In this document: positions 35,532 to 43,856 of the stretch, piece after piece
Layout: each line of letters opens with the position of its first letter
Position numbering within the stretch: the first letter of the stretch is position 1
NCBI GenBank assembly: GCA_030147755.1
Contig: JASBUW010000017.1
Span: 1-48,728, forward strand
Reading direction: 5' to 3'
Length of the DNA: 48,728 nt
Source: Parachlamydiaceae bacterium
GTDB taxonomy: Bacteria > Chlamydiota > Chlamydiia > Chlamydiales > Parachlamydiaceae
Position numbers and translations under genes: made by a program
Notes under the pieces: model-generated
Database searches by the model: none
The model's input: only the letters and a program-made list of their open reading frames with translations
Told to the model about the DNA's origin: nothing

Positions 35532-35601
35532 CTCTGTGTTCCTTTGTGCTCTCTGTGGTAATTGATTAAGTTTTACCACAAAGGACACAGAGAGCACAAA
35601 G
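35532..35601. repeat. Intergenic hairpin of 9-bp units, CTCTGTG type, scrambled
   Basis: Three units per arm (CTCTGTG, CTTTGTG, CTCTGTG on the left; CACAAAG, CACAGAG, CACAAAG on the right) sit around a 12-nt loop. Because C and T alternate in opposite order in the two arms, each stem unit carries a mismatch or wobble. It lies between convergent genes, right after the LysM-protein stop. Confidence 0.75.
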
Positions 35602-35618
35602 AAGAGAGAAAAAGAAAA

Positions 35619-36149
35619 TTATTCAAAACGATAAATATCTAAATAGATTGCATTAGAGCCTGCTTCAGGATAAAGATGAATTGTTCTAAAGAATGCTCTA
35701 GCTTTGTCTGCTAAATCATTCAAACCCGTCCTATCATACGCATCAGGAATACATTTGCATAAACTTGTTAATAAGTGAAAAGATGGGGGACCTAAATTAT
35801 GTGCGACGAAACTCACTTTGGTACTTGTTAAGTAAGCGACAATACCTGTTTTAATAGTCATATTGGTGAATTGTTTGATCCATTCACGATGGACATAAAC
35901 TTCTTTATCTCCAAATATCGCGTTAAATAGAGGGGTGGTGAGAGCATGAATCAATGAAGCTAGTGCTGCTACTCCTGCTGAAGCTAAAGGGAGGGCCAAG
36001 TTGATGCCCGCTTCCCACTGTGCTGGTTTATTTGCCAATAGAACGGAAAATGTATAGGAATAGATAGCACTCTTACAAACAGTTTGAAATGTATCTGACG
36101 GTATATTGTCATAATAATAATGACAGATATCTCCAATAGCCTGAATCAT
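35619..36149 (-). CDS. Unrecognised 176-aa hydrophobic protein
   Basis: A hydrophobic Ala/Leu-rich region spans about 48-70 (INLALPLASAGVAALASLIHAL), with moderately hydrophobic surroundings, several Cys residues, and Tyr-rich ends (HYYYDN; IYLDIYRFE). There is no signal peptide. It could be a membrane or host-targeted protein; the family is not recognised. It is divergent from the 761-aa gene with a 173-bp AT-rich spacer in which I see a small CTCTTTATTAAAGAG palindrome but no firm promoter. Confidence 0.5.
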   Translation of the reverse strand: MIQAIGDICHYYYDNIPSDTFQTVCKSAIYSYTFSVLLANKPAQWEAGINLALPLASAGVAALASLIHALTTPLFNAIFGDKEVYVHREWIKQFTNMTIKTGIVAYLTSTKVSFVAHNLGPPSFHLLTSLCKCIPDAYDRTGLNDLADKARAFFRTIHLYPEAGSNAIYLDIYRFE

Positions 36150-36322
36150 AAATGTTCTCCAAGAATATATTTTATAATTAATTTAATCTTAAAACAATCT
36201 TAATAAATTTGAATTGTAGGTGTTTAATAATAAAATATCAATAAAAATCATTTGTAATAAAATTAACAAACAATTACAATAGGCTCTTTATTAAAGAGTT
36301 TATAAATCTAATAGGTTATACC

Positions 36323-38608
36323 ATGAATATTATACACAATGTTGTAGACTATGTAGGGGCACATGTCGCTGCTCTTCCTAGCTTTAAAACACCTACTTTT
36401 ATTACTAATACTTTAGCAAAAATGACAGAGCAGCAAAAGAAAGTCGCCTTGGTCGCGGGTATTATCATCAGTGCATTAGTCGCTCTCTTTATGGCTTATC
36501 AATGTTGTTGTCCTAGACCTAGAAATTATGGAGGAGGCGGTGGAGGCGGCTTTCCATTCAATAATAACAATTATAATGCGCATCCGGCTCCAGCTCCGGC
36601 TCCAGCACCAATAGGCGGCTTTGGAGGCAATCAAAATAATAATAATTATAATGCAAACCCAGCCCCGGCTCCAGCTCCGGTTCCAGCGCCGATAGGTGGT
36701 TTTGGAGGCAATCAAAATAACAATTTTAATCTCAATCCAGCCCCAAAACCTCAACCTCAACCTTATAATCCATTATTCAATCATTTTTTCAACAATAATA
36801 ATAATTATAACAATTACAATAATTATGGTTATAACGCCCCTGCACCTAATCTTAATAATGTTCCTGTTCCTGCCGATGAAACACTGAATTTGCAAGAAGT
36901 AGAGAATCAAATTCAAAATCTTAAATTTGATATAGCAGAGGGAAAACAAGAGTTAGAAGTTTTAGAAGATGAAAAACAAATTTTAGAAGTTAAACTGGCA
37001 GAAATTCGATCAGCAAAAGAGAAAAAGGTTCCAGAGCCGGTAGAAGAGAATAAAGAAGCAGGTGAAGTGCTAAAAGAAGAGAAAGTAGACGAAGCAGATA
37101 AAGAGGACGAAAAACTCGCAGAGGGAGTACCACCTGCGTTGGTTGCAGAGAAAGAAGATGAAAATGAGGCGACTATTCTCGAGGTTCAAATTGTCGATCT
37201 ACAAATGCGGATTGTGGATCAAGAAGAAAAAGTAAAGAAATTAGAAGCTGAATTAGAAAAGGCCCTACAGGATTATGGTAAAACTTTACGTGCATATTTA
37301 GAGAAGCAATTTAACAATCAAAACTATTACAATAATAATAAAGATCATAACGAAATTCATCAGCATATTGTCACGCTTATAGAAATCATGGACAGGTATA
37401 AGGACAAAAAGAGTTTTGTTATAGAAAATTTAAAACAGATCAATTTGTTCCTCGTCAATGCGTTCTTTACGAAAGGTCACTGTTTAGATGAAGGAAAAAA
37501 AGTTGACTTAGCTGTCTTTAATCATTTTTATACCATTGTGAATGCCCATTTCCCCACTCTTCAACAAGAAGATCCTACATTAGCTCAACAGTTAAAGATT
37601 AAATTAGCCAACCTTCCTTTAATAGATGACATTGATCGCTTAGACTTTCCTCACGCTCATCTGAGTGAAACAGATCAATTAAACTTATTGATTGCTCACT
37701 TCGAGAAAAAAGAAGCAGATACTGTTCAAATCGTGATTCAACAGTTTAAAGATTATAAAACTAAAAATTTGACAGAACAAGAAGTAAAAAAATTAGCCAA
37801 GCTAGCATCTGAAAATCGTAGTCATTTAGCCAACGTCAATAAGTATACGCTTCAAGATGAGCTCAAAGACTTTTTAAAACATCAAGCTCCTGCCAATTGG
37901 GATAATGACCAGAAGGTATATGAGGTCTTAAAGAAATTCTTTAATCCAACTCCAAATCCGTATGGGTATCAACAGTATAATAATTATAACTATAACTATA
38001 ATCAAAATGCGCCGGCAGTAAACGGTATCTTGACGCTTTACAGAACCAGCAAAGCTAGACGGTTTTTTGATGACCAATTTGGATTAGAAGAACATGAAAT
38101 TCAAATTCCGCGTTGGTATCATGCAACAAAGCCAGATGCGATACAGAACATTATTCGAACAGGTAGAATTGAAGTACGTCATCAACAAGCTTTCAAAGGT
38201 GTATGGGTTTCGACTCAAAGAGAAGTGACTTTCGGTGATTATACCCTTACGTTTAATCATCGCATTGCTAAACTGGATCCAGAAGTTTTTATTGGATATG
38301 AGTATAACGATAAGCTCCGTTGGAGAGGATTGCAACAAGAAGTTCCGATGATAGAATCTAAGCCGCCAGGAAAAGCGTCTATTCCGTATGTCGCTTATGC
38401 AGGCGTTCCAAAAAAGGCCCAGAATGCAAATAAGACAGCCATTATTGCTCTGTTAAAACAGCAAGGAATTGATAAGCCTGTCGTTTTCCATAATGAGCAA
38501 ATCGATTTTATACGTCAAGAGGTGATAGACGTGCTAGGATCGCCTAATCTTAGTGAACGCTGGTGGGGGAAAGGAGATATGGCAAAAGCGATTGCTGTTG
38601 CTCTCTAG
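36323..38608 (+). CDS. Large Asn/Pro-rich membrane protein with possible ADP-ribosyltransferase-like C-terminal domain
   Basis: This is a 761-aa protein. A membrane helix lies at about 40-60 (VALVAGIIISALVALFMAY) followed by CCCPRPRN, then low-complexity Gly/Asn/Pro-Ala repeats to about 185 (units ending PIGGFGGNQ). A charged coiled coil spans about 190-325, then a helical region, a second Asn/Tyr patch near 545-565, and a folded C-terminal domain (about 570-761). That domain holds WYHATKPDAIQNIIRTGRIE then KGVWVSTQREVTFGDYTL, which resembles the H-x-T...G...S pattern of ADP-ribosyltransferase/KptA folds. Eukaryote-like low complexity plus a membrane anchor suggest a host-directed or envelope protein. 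The ART link is inference. Confidence 0.65.
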   Translation: MNIIHNVVDYVGAHVAALPSFKTPTFITNTLAKMTEQQKKVALVAGIIISALVALFMAYQCCCPRPRNYGGGGGGGFPFNNNNYNAHPAPAPAPAPIGGFGGNQNNNNYNANPAPAPAPVPAPIGGFGGNQNNNFNLNPAPKPQPQPYNPLFNHFFNNNNNYNNYNNYGYNAPAPNLNNVPVPADETLNLQEVENQIQNLKFDIAEGKQELEVLEDEKQILEVKLAEIRSAKEKKVPEPVEENKEAGEVLKEEKVDEADKEDEKLAEGVPPALVAEKEDENEATILEVQIVDLQMRIVDQEEKVKKLEAELEKALQDYGKTLRAYLEKQFNNQNYYNNNKDHNEIHQHIVTLIEIMDRYKDKKSFVIENLKQINLFLVNAFFTKGHCLDEGKKVDLAVFNHFYTIVNAHFPTLQQEDPTLAQQLKIKLANLPLIDDIDRLDFPHAHLSETDQLNLLIAHFEKKEADTVQIVIQQFKDYKTKNLTEQEVKKLAKLASENRSHLANVNKYTLQDELKDFLKHQAPANWDNDQKVYEVLKKFFNPTPNPYGYQQYNNYNYNYNQNAPAVNGILTLYRTSKARRFFDDQFGLEEHEIQIPRWYHATKPDAIQNIIRTGRIEVRHQQAFKGVWVSTQREVTFGDYTLTFNHRIAKLDPEVFIGYEYNDKLRWRGLQQEVPMIESKPPGKASIPYVAYAGVPKKAQNANKTAIIALLKQQGIDKPVVFHNEQIDFIRQEVIDVLGSPNLSERWWGKGDMAKAIAVAL

Positions 38609-39730
38609 TTAAGCTCTGAACTGATAAGCCATCAAACTTTGGCGCAACTCGCGCCAAGTGATCCGCCATTGCGGAGCGAGGGTGAGATGGCTTAAATTAA
38701 ACTGAGCATCCAAATAATCAGGTCGCAGCGCTAGGGCTTGCTGAAAGCAAGTCTTAGCTTTCTGTAGTTGATCATGACGCGCATAAACCACTCCCAAATT
38801 ATTATGACAAGCAGCATTTGCCTTATCTTGCGTTAAAGAGCGTTGATAAGCTGCCATCGCCAATAAAGGCTTTTCTAGCTTGACATGACAATTCCCTTGA
38901 TAAAATAAAGCCAAGGCTGAAGAGAGTTGTTGAAAAAAGAATAAAGCCGTTTCAAAGTATTCTTGATTAAACACGATACGTCCTTTCAACAATATTTTCT
39001 CTTCTGCATTAAAAGTTGTTTGATCCACAATTTTTTCAATATGCTCAAGATTATATTGGCGTACAATTTTCAATTCTGCCTGTCGATGAGCGGAAAGATC
39101 GTTAGACATGTTCACAGCATGTCGACGATAACTGGTGAGGGGAATGTCTAAATATTTAAATTTAAATAAATGAATCAAACGCATCATCAATTCATAATCG
39201 ACAGAATGCACAAAATGAGGATTAAAGGGATGTTGTTTCAAGCAGGTACTTTTAGCCATCATAACGCCTCCTGGCACTAGATTGCGAAAGAACATGAGAG
39301 CTAAAAAGTTTTCAGGAGAAAAATCTTGTCCTCGCATTTCGCCTAAAAGTTTTTTGTGCTCGTCAACGATGCGTAGAGCGGTATACACAACGTCGATAGA
39401 AGGATCTTGTTGGAAAACTTGATATTGCAGGGCTAAGCGTTGGGGATCCATTAGATCATCACTATCTAGCAGGCTAATATAGTCGCCTTCTGCTAAGGCG
39501 ATGCCTGTATTGAGTGCGCTCCCTTGCCCTTGGTTAGCTTGTTCAATCCAACGTACACGGATATCTTTTTGCTGGTAGTGTTGTCCAATATGAGCTGTGT
39601 CATCTGTCGAACCATCATTGACCACAATGACTTCTAAGTGATGGTGTGTTTGTTGTAAGACACTGTCTAAAGCTTCTGGTAGATAAGCCGCTTGGTTATA
39701 AGTAGGAATGACAACACTAATTAATGGCAT
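38609..39730 (-). CDS. Family 2 glycosyltransferase with C-terminal TPRs
   Basis: In this 373-aa protein residues 1-230 form a GT-A fold: ISVVIPTYNQAAYLPEAL, VIVVNDGSTDDT, and the metal/nucleotide motif SLLDSDDLMDPQRL. The C-terminal 100 residues contain TPR units (CHNNLGVVYARHDQLQKAKT then CFQQALALRPDYLDAQFNL). There is no membrane helix. It transfers a sugar from a nucleotide donor to an unknown acceptor. Its stop codon abuts the stop of the convergent 761-aa gene with no base between. Confidence 0.9.
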   Translation of the reverse strand: MPLISVVIPTYNQAAYLPEALDSVLQQTHHHLEVIVVNDGSTDDTAHIGQHYQQKDIRVRWIEQANQGQGSALNTGIALAEGDYISLLDSDDLMDPQRLALQYQVFQQDPSIDVVYTALRIVDEHKKLLGEMRGQDFSPENFLALMFFRNLVPGGVMMAKSTCLKQHPFNPHFVHSVDYELMMRLIHLFKFKYLDIPLTSYRRHAVNMSNDLSAHRQAELKIVRQYNLEHIEKIVDQTTFNAEEKILLKGRIVFNQEYFETALFFFQQLSSALALFYQGNCHVKLEKPLLAMAAYQRSLTQDKANAACHNNLGVVYARHDQLQKAKTCFQQALALRPDYLDAQFNLSHLTLAPQWRITWRELRQSLMAYQFRA

Positions 39731-39742
39731 AGGCGCTCAATG

Positions 39743-39849
39743 GTTATGGTGGACGAAGTGGACTGAGTGCACTTTGTGGACAAGGTGGACATAAGATTGT
39801 TGTCCACCTTGTCCACAAAGTCCACTCAGTCCACTTCGTCCACCATAAC
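39743..39849. repeat. Intergenic hairpin of 9-bp units, GTCCAC type
   Basis: Arms of 49 bp (39743-39791 and 39801-39849) pair with a single mismatch around a 9-nt loop. Each arm has five GTGGAC cores (one is GTGCAC on the left) at 9-bp steps with fillers GAA, TGA, TTT, AAG, all mirrored in the other arm. It lies upstream of the glycosyltransferase gene and downstream of yidD. Confidence 0.92.
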
Positions 39850-39881
39850 AACACAACTTACATTCTAGCAAGCGAGAATGA

Positions 39882-40094
39882 TTAAGGCACAGGATCATGC
39901 CCGCCCGGATGCCAAGGATGACATTTGCACAGGCGTTTCACGCTTAACCAGCCGCCTTTGCATATTCCATGGGTTTTGAGGGCTTCGACTGTATAGACAG
40001 AACAAGAAGGATAAAAACGACAAGTCAACCCCAAAAGGGGGCTAATCGTTAAACGATAAGCACGGATGATGAGAATCAAAAATTTAGTGAACAT
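39882..40094 (-). CDS. yidD: YidD, membrane protein insertion efficiency factor
   Basis: In this 70-aa protein the family signature is complete: an amphipathic N-terminal helix ([16 protein letters not shown]), [19 protein letters not shown], then [20 protein letters not shown]. The protein helps YidC insert membrane proteins. It is often linked to rpmH/rnpA, but here it is downstream of rpsD with a terminator between. Confidence 0.96.
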   Translation of the reverse strand: MFTKFLILIIRAYRLTISPLLGLTCRFYPSCSVYTVEALKTHGICKGGWLSVKRLCKCHPWHPGGHDPVP

Positions 40095-40096
40095 AA

Positions 40097-40131
40097 ATAA
40101 AAAAGACGATCACTTATTAAGTAATCGTCTT
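40097..40131 (-). terminator. Rho-independent terminator after rpsD
   Basis: On the minus strand a stem AAGACGAT/ATCGTCTT extended by ACTT/AAGT (40103-40131) is followed directly by TTTTTTATTTAT. It lies 24 bp beyond the rpsD stop and ends at the yidD start codon, so yidD expression must come from read-through or a promoter within this stretch. The A-rich flank on the other side makes it potentially bidirectional. Confidence 0.8.
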
Positions 40132-40155
40132 AGAATAAAAAAACTTGGTCTATTT

Positions 40156-40776
40156 CTAGGTTGAGTGTGCTAAGAAGTCACAAATAACCGGAAGACTAAT
40201 TTCAATGGGCCATGGCATTTGTTCATGTAATGGCTTTGCTAACAGTTGACCAGAATGATGTTCTTTATCAGAAGAAAGATATTCAGGCACAGAACGGCTA
40301 GGACTATCTAGCGCTTCGTTAATCGCCTTCATATGACGTGATTTTTCTTTTATTGAGATCACCATACCGGGCTTCACTTGAAAAGAACGACGATCCACTT
40401 TCTTTCCATCTACTAAGATATGTCCATGAGCGACTAATTGCTGAGCTGCAAAAATAGTGGCACCAAACTTTAAGCGATAAACAATGTTATCCAAGCGACA
40501 CTCAAGTTGTTCCGCGAGGTTTTGAGCTGTATTTCCTTCTACTGCGGCAGCTTTCTTGTAATAACCCACTAACTGTTTTTCACTGAGCATGCCATAGATA
40601 GCTTTTAATTTTTGCTTCTCCTCTAACTGGAGGCCGTAGTCCGACTTTTTACGTCGACGAGCACCATGTACTCCTGGTGGATTCGGCTTATGCAGTAAAG
40701 GATTACGTGCGCGCCCAAAAATATTCACGCCATAACGGCGGGCAATGCGATTTTTATTACCTGTGTAACGAGCCAT
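40156..40776 (-). CDS. rpsD: Ribosomal protein S4
   Basis: This 206-aa protein has the usual S4 N-terminal domain (ARYTGNKNRIARRYGVNIFG; bacterial type without the zinc cysteines). The S4 RNA-binding domain follows at about 95-155 (LECRLDNIVYRLKFGATIFA, LVAHGHILVDGKKV). S4 nucleates 30S assembly at the 16S 5' domain and often represses its own mRNA. In Chlamydia S4 is also encoded alone, away from the main ribosomal operons. Confidence 0.98.
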   Translation of the reverse strand: MARYTGNKNRIARRYGVNIFGRARNPLLHKPNPPGVHGARRRKKSDYGLQLEEKQKLKAIYGMLSEKQLVGYYKKAAAVEGNTAQNLAEQLECRLDNIVYRLKFGATIFAAQQLVAHGHILVDGKKVDRRSFQVKPGMVISIKEKSRHMKAINEALDSPSRSVPEYLSSDKEHHSGQLLAKPLHEQMPWPIEISLPVICDFLAHST

Positions 40777-40973
40777 TTGATCTCCTAACGATTTGTCAGT
40801 GCGATCTTTAATTTGTGAGATCGCAAATGCGAATTATGTCAAAAAATGCGTTTTTTTTGCAACGACAATTCAATGTTTAGTCTTTTTTTACAGAGAGAGT
40901 ACATCAAAATTTGTGTTATTCTCTCATTTGAAGTAAATATAGAATTAAAACACTATACTGGATTTGAGGCATC

Positions 40974-42242
40974 ATGTCAACTCCACCTTTATCTGCTTCA
41001 TTTTCAAAGCCCGATGCTTTCAATTTAGAGCAGGCTTTTAAACAATTTTCTTTAGAAACCGAACGGCTGGAGAGGACCTATCAGAGTTTGCAAGAACGGT
41101 TTAAAGCGGCGCAAACCACCTTGCAAGAATCCCAAACGCGTTTATCAGGAAAATTAGCTGAACTCGATTTCACTTCTCGTTATTTAGAGTCTATTTTGCA
41201 TCATATTTCTCAAGGGATTCTCTTTATTGATCTTCAAGGAATCGTCACAACTTATAATGCTGCCGCTCAACAACTTTTGCATATTCCCGAAAAAGAACTG
41301 CTGTTTCGCCCTTTTACCGATTTTTTTAGCGATACATTCTTAGGTTTTTCACTCAAGGCCACCTTTGCCAGTAAGCAATGTCCACGGATGATGTTTATTT
41401 CCATCGCCCATGAGGGGCAAGAGAGCGAAATAGAAGTAGAAGCAACCTTTGTCTCGATGAGTCAACAAGCCTATCCTTTAGCTCATCGTCAAGCCGATTC
41501 GCCACCTATTCAAGGTCTTCTCATTCTATTGCGTAATATCACTAAAGTCAGACGTTTACAGCAAATGGCCAATCAACACGATCATTTAAGGGAGTTAGGG
41601 GAGCTCATGTCTCATTTAGCGCATGAAATTCGCAATCCTTTGGGAGGCATTAAAGGGTATGCTTCGCTTCTCGCACAAGATTTGGCAGATCGGCCGGCGT
41701 CACAAGATATGGCGAAAGCGATTATTCAGGGAGTGGATGGATTAGACCAATTTGTGACGCAGGTCATGGCGCGTCCTTTTCAACCACAGATAGAAATGGT
41801 CGATTTAATTCCTTTTATTGATGAAATTCGCCAACTAATGCAAGCCGATGCTGCCTGGAATGCGCGCATTCACTTTCAAGTGAAAACTCCTGTGCAATCT
41901 CTTTTGGTGCCTATTGACCCTCATTATTTTCAATCCGCTTTGCTGAATTTATTTGTGAATGCGACGCAAGCGATGCCGGAAGGGGGAGACTTGATCATTG
42001 AAATCGAACCTCACTCGTCTTGGGTTACACTGCGGGTGCGTGATACAGGGACGGGGATTGCACCTGAACATTTAACGCGCATTTTTTCTCCGTTTTTCAC
42101 AACCAAGCAAACAGGGCATGGATTAGGACTAGCTGAAGTCAAAAAAGTGATTCAAGCCCATCATGGATGGATTGAAGTGCAGTCAGAAGTGGGTAAAGGG
42201 ACGACTTTTATCATGAAAATTCCTTTAAAATTAGGAGAATAA
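40974..42242 (+). CDS. ctcB: CtcB-like sensor histidine kinase (NtrB/AtoS type)
   Basis: This is a 422-aa soluble kinase. An N-terminal coiled coil (about 15-65) and a PAS domain (about 65-190; ILHHISQGILFIDLQGIVTT) precede the H box MSHLAHEIRNPLGG with the phospho-His near 216. The ATPase motifs N (LLNLFVNATQAMPEGG), G1 (DTGTGIAPEHL), F (IFSPFFTTK) and G2 (GHGLGLAEV) follow. No membrane segment is seen, so it senses a cytoplasmic signal. It lies 5 bp upstream of the response regulator. It matches CT467 (CtcB) of C. trachomatis. Confidence 0.94.
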   Translation: MSTPPLSASFSKPDAFNLEQAFKQFSLETERLERTYQSLQERFKAAQTTLQESQTRLSGKLAELDFTSRYLESILHHISQGILFIDLQGIVTTYNAAAQQLLHIPEKELLFRPFTDFFSDTFLGFSLKATFASKQCPRMMFISIAHEGQESEIEVEATFVSMSQQAYPLAHRQADSPPIQGLLILLRNITKVRRLQQMANQHDHLRELGELMSHLAHEIRNPLGGIKGYASLLAQDLADRPASQDMAKAIIQGVDGLDQFVTQVMARPFQPQIEMVDLIPFIDEIRQLMQADAAWNARIHFQVKTPVQSLLVPIDPHYFQSALLNLFVNATQAMPEGGDLIIEIEPHSSWVTLRVRDTGTGIAPEHLTRIFSPFFTTKQTGHGLGLAEVKKVIQAHHGWIEVQSEVGKGTTFIMKIPLKLGE

Positions 42243-42247
42243 ACACC

Positions 42248-43576
42248 ATGTCAGTCGAAAAAGTATTAGTTGTCGATGATGAAGTGCTCATGCGCAATTT
42301 TGTGGTAGAAGCTCTTAAGCGCAAAGGAATCGAAGCGGTGGCTGTAGAAAGTGGTGAGAAAGCGCTCGAGCTGTTGCAAGCACACTCTTTTGATTTAGTC
42401 ATCACCGATATGAAAATGCCCGGCTTATCCGGAATGGATGTTTTGCAGCGCACCAAAGAAATCTCTCCACGCACTTTAGTCATTGTCGTCACTGGTTTTG
42501 GAACCATTGAGAACGCTGTAGAAGCGATGAAGAATGGGGCTTTTTATTATCTCATTAAACCTTTTTCGTTAGAAAGTTTGATGGCTAATATTGAAAAAGC
42601 CAATCAACATACGGCGCTTGTGGAGGAAAATACGTACTTGCGTCAGCAAGTAGAAGCTAAGTCATATGGACATGTGCTTGTGGCGGAAAGTCCCGCGATG
42701 CAGAAAATCGTACAAGATGTCCAACAGGCGGCTAAAAGTCATGCTAGCGTTTTTATTACAGGTGAAACAGGCACAGGAAAAGAGGTGATTGCGCACTTGG
42801 TGCATTATAGTTCGCCGCGCGTGGATCAACCGTTTATCAAAGTGAATTGTGCGGCAGTACCTGACACTTTGGTGGAATCGGAATTTTTTGGGCACGAAAA
42901 AGGGGCGTTTACAGGTGCCGCTAATAAGCGTTTGGGACGCTTTGAATTAGCCAATGGAGGCTCTCTTTTGTTGGATGAAGTGACAGAAATTCCGTTAGCT
43001 TTGCAAGCGAAGCTGTTGCGTGTGACGCAAGAACAAGAATTCGAGCGTGTGGGAGGATCTAAACCCATTAAAGTGGATGTACGCTTAATTTCGACTTCTA
43101 ATCGCGATATGGCGGAAGCCATTGCGAGTAAAGTGTTACGTGAAGATTTGTATTATCGTTTGAATGTTGTGCCTATTTACTTGCCTCCTTTACGGGAGCG
43201 TCAGGAGGATATTATTCCTTTAGCGCATTACTTTCTTGAGCGTACGTGTCAAGAGAATCACTTAGACAAAAAGACATTGAGCGCAGACGCGCAAAAAAAG
43301 TTGTTGCACTATCGTTGGCCGGGCAATGTGCGGGAGTTGGCTAATGTGATGGAGCGCGCAATTGTGATGGACCGCGGTAAAGTGATTGACGGCGAACATT
43401 TGCATTTGAATGGCCCAGGAGTTAATCCAATGGCAGGAAGAACCTTGCAAGAGCTCGAAAAACAGCTCATTGTAGAAACGTTGCAAATGCATGAAAATCG
43501 CACCAAGGCGGCAGAGACGCTAGGAATTAGCGTGAAAGCTTTGAGAGATAAGTTGCAGGAGTATAATTTGCCTTAA
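42248..43576 (+). CDS. ctcC: CtcC-like sigma-54 response regulator with Fis-type HTH
   Basis: In this 442-aa protein residues 1-120 form a receiver with phospho-Asp near 53 (VITDMKMPGLSG). Residues about 140-370 form the AAA+ domain: GETGTGKE Walker A, ESEFFGHEKGAFTGA with the sigma-54-contacting GAFTGA loop, LLLDEVTEI Walker B, and YRLNVVPIYLPPLRER. The final 45 residues contain a Fis-like helix-turn-helix (TKAAETLGISVKALRDKL). It activates RpoN promoters. C. trachomatis CtcC is reported to lack a DNA-binding domain; this one keeps it. The Shine-Dalgarno TAGGAG is in the ctcB end. Confidence 0.95.
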   Translation: MSVEKVLVVDDEVLMRNFVVEALKRKGIEAVAVESGEKALELLQAHSFDLVITDMKMPGLSGMDVLQRTKEISPRTLVIVVTGFGTIENAVEAMKNGAFYYLIKPFSLESLMANIEKANQHTALVEENTYLRQQVEAKSYGHVLVAESPAMQKIVQDVQQAAKSHASVFITGETGTGKEVIAHLVHYSSPRVDQPFIKVNCAAVPDTLVESEFFGHEKGAFTGAANKRLGRFELANGGSLLLDEVTEIPLALQAKLLRVTQEQEFERVGGSKPIKVDVRLISTSNRDMAEAIASKVLREDLYYRLNVVPIYLPPLRERQEDIIPLAHYFLERTCQENHLDKKTLSADAQKKLLHYRWPGNVRELANVMERAIVMDRGKVIDGEHLHLNGPGVNPMAGRTLQELEKQLIVETLQMHENRTKAAETLGISVKALRDKLQEYNLP

Positions 43577-43627
43577 ATTTTGATAATTGAATAGACTAAT
43601 GGCATCAACTTAAGCTTTCTACAGGCA

Positions 43628-43804
43628 CTTGAACCAGCATTAATGGACCAAATGAACTTACTGGACTTCATAGACCTGATGGACATAAAGTGTATGATGC
43701 ACCAAAAATAGTTAAAGCTAGTTGTTAAAATAGAGTTTACTCGTTTTGTCCATCAGGTCTATGAGGTCCAGCAGGTCCATTGGGTCCATTAATGCTGGTT
43801 CAAG
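43628..43804. repeat. Intergenic hairpin of 9-bp units, GTCCAT type
   Basis: Arms 43628-43685 and 43747-43804 (58 bp) pair with about five mismatches around a 61-nt loop. The right arm reads GTCCAT, GTCTAT, GTCCAG, GTCCAT, GTCCAT at 9-bp steps with fillers CAG, GAG, CAG, TGG. The ends (CTTGAACCAGCATTAATG) are non-repetitive. It fills most of the 280-bp space between convergent ctcC and the ubiquitin-like gene. Confidence 0.9.
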
Positions 43805-43856
43805 CGACAAGATAGGAAGGATTTATTGATTATGAAATCTTTTTTCTATCGCTGCC

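Noticed and set aside
36476..36760. 94-aa antisense reading frame opposite the Asn/Pro repeats
   Set aside because: It is the complement of low-complexity DNA, giving Ile/Trp/Ser/Arg repeats; a shadow frame.
39743..39849. CRISPR array
   Set aside because: The regularly spaced hexamers look array-like, but the units are 9 bp, arranged as an inverted repeat, with no 25-35 bp repeats, no spacers and no cas genes.
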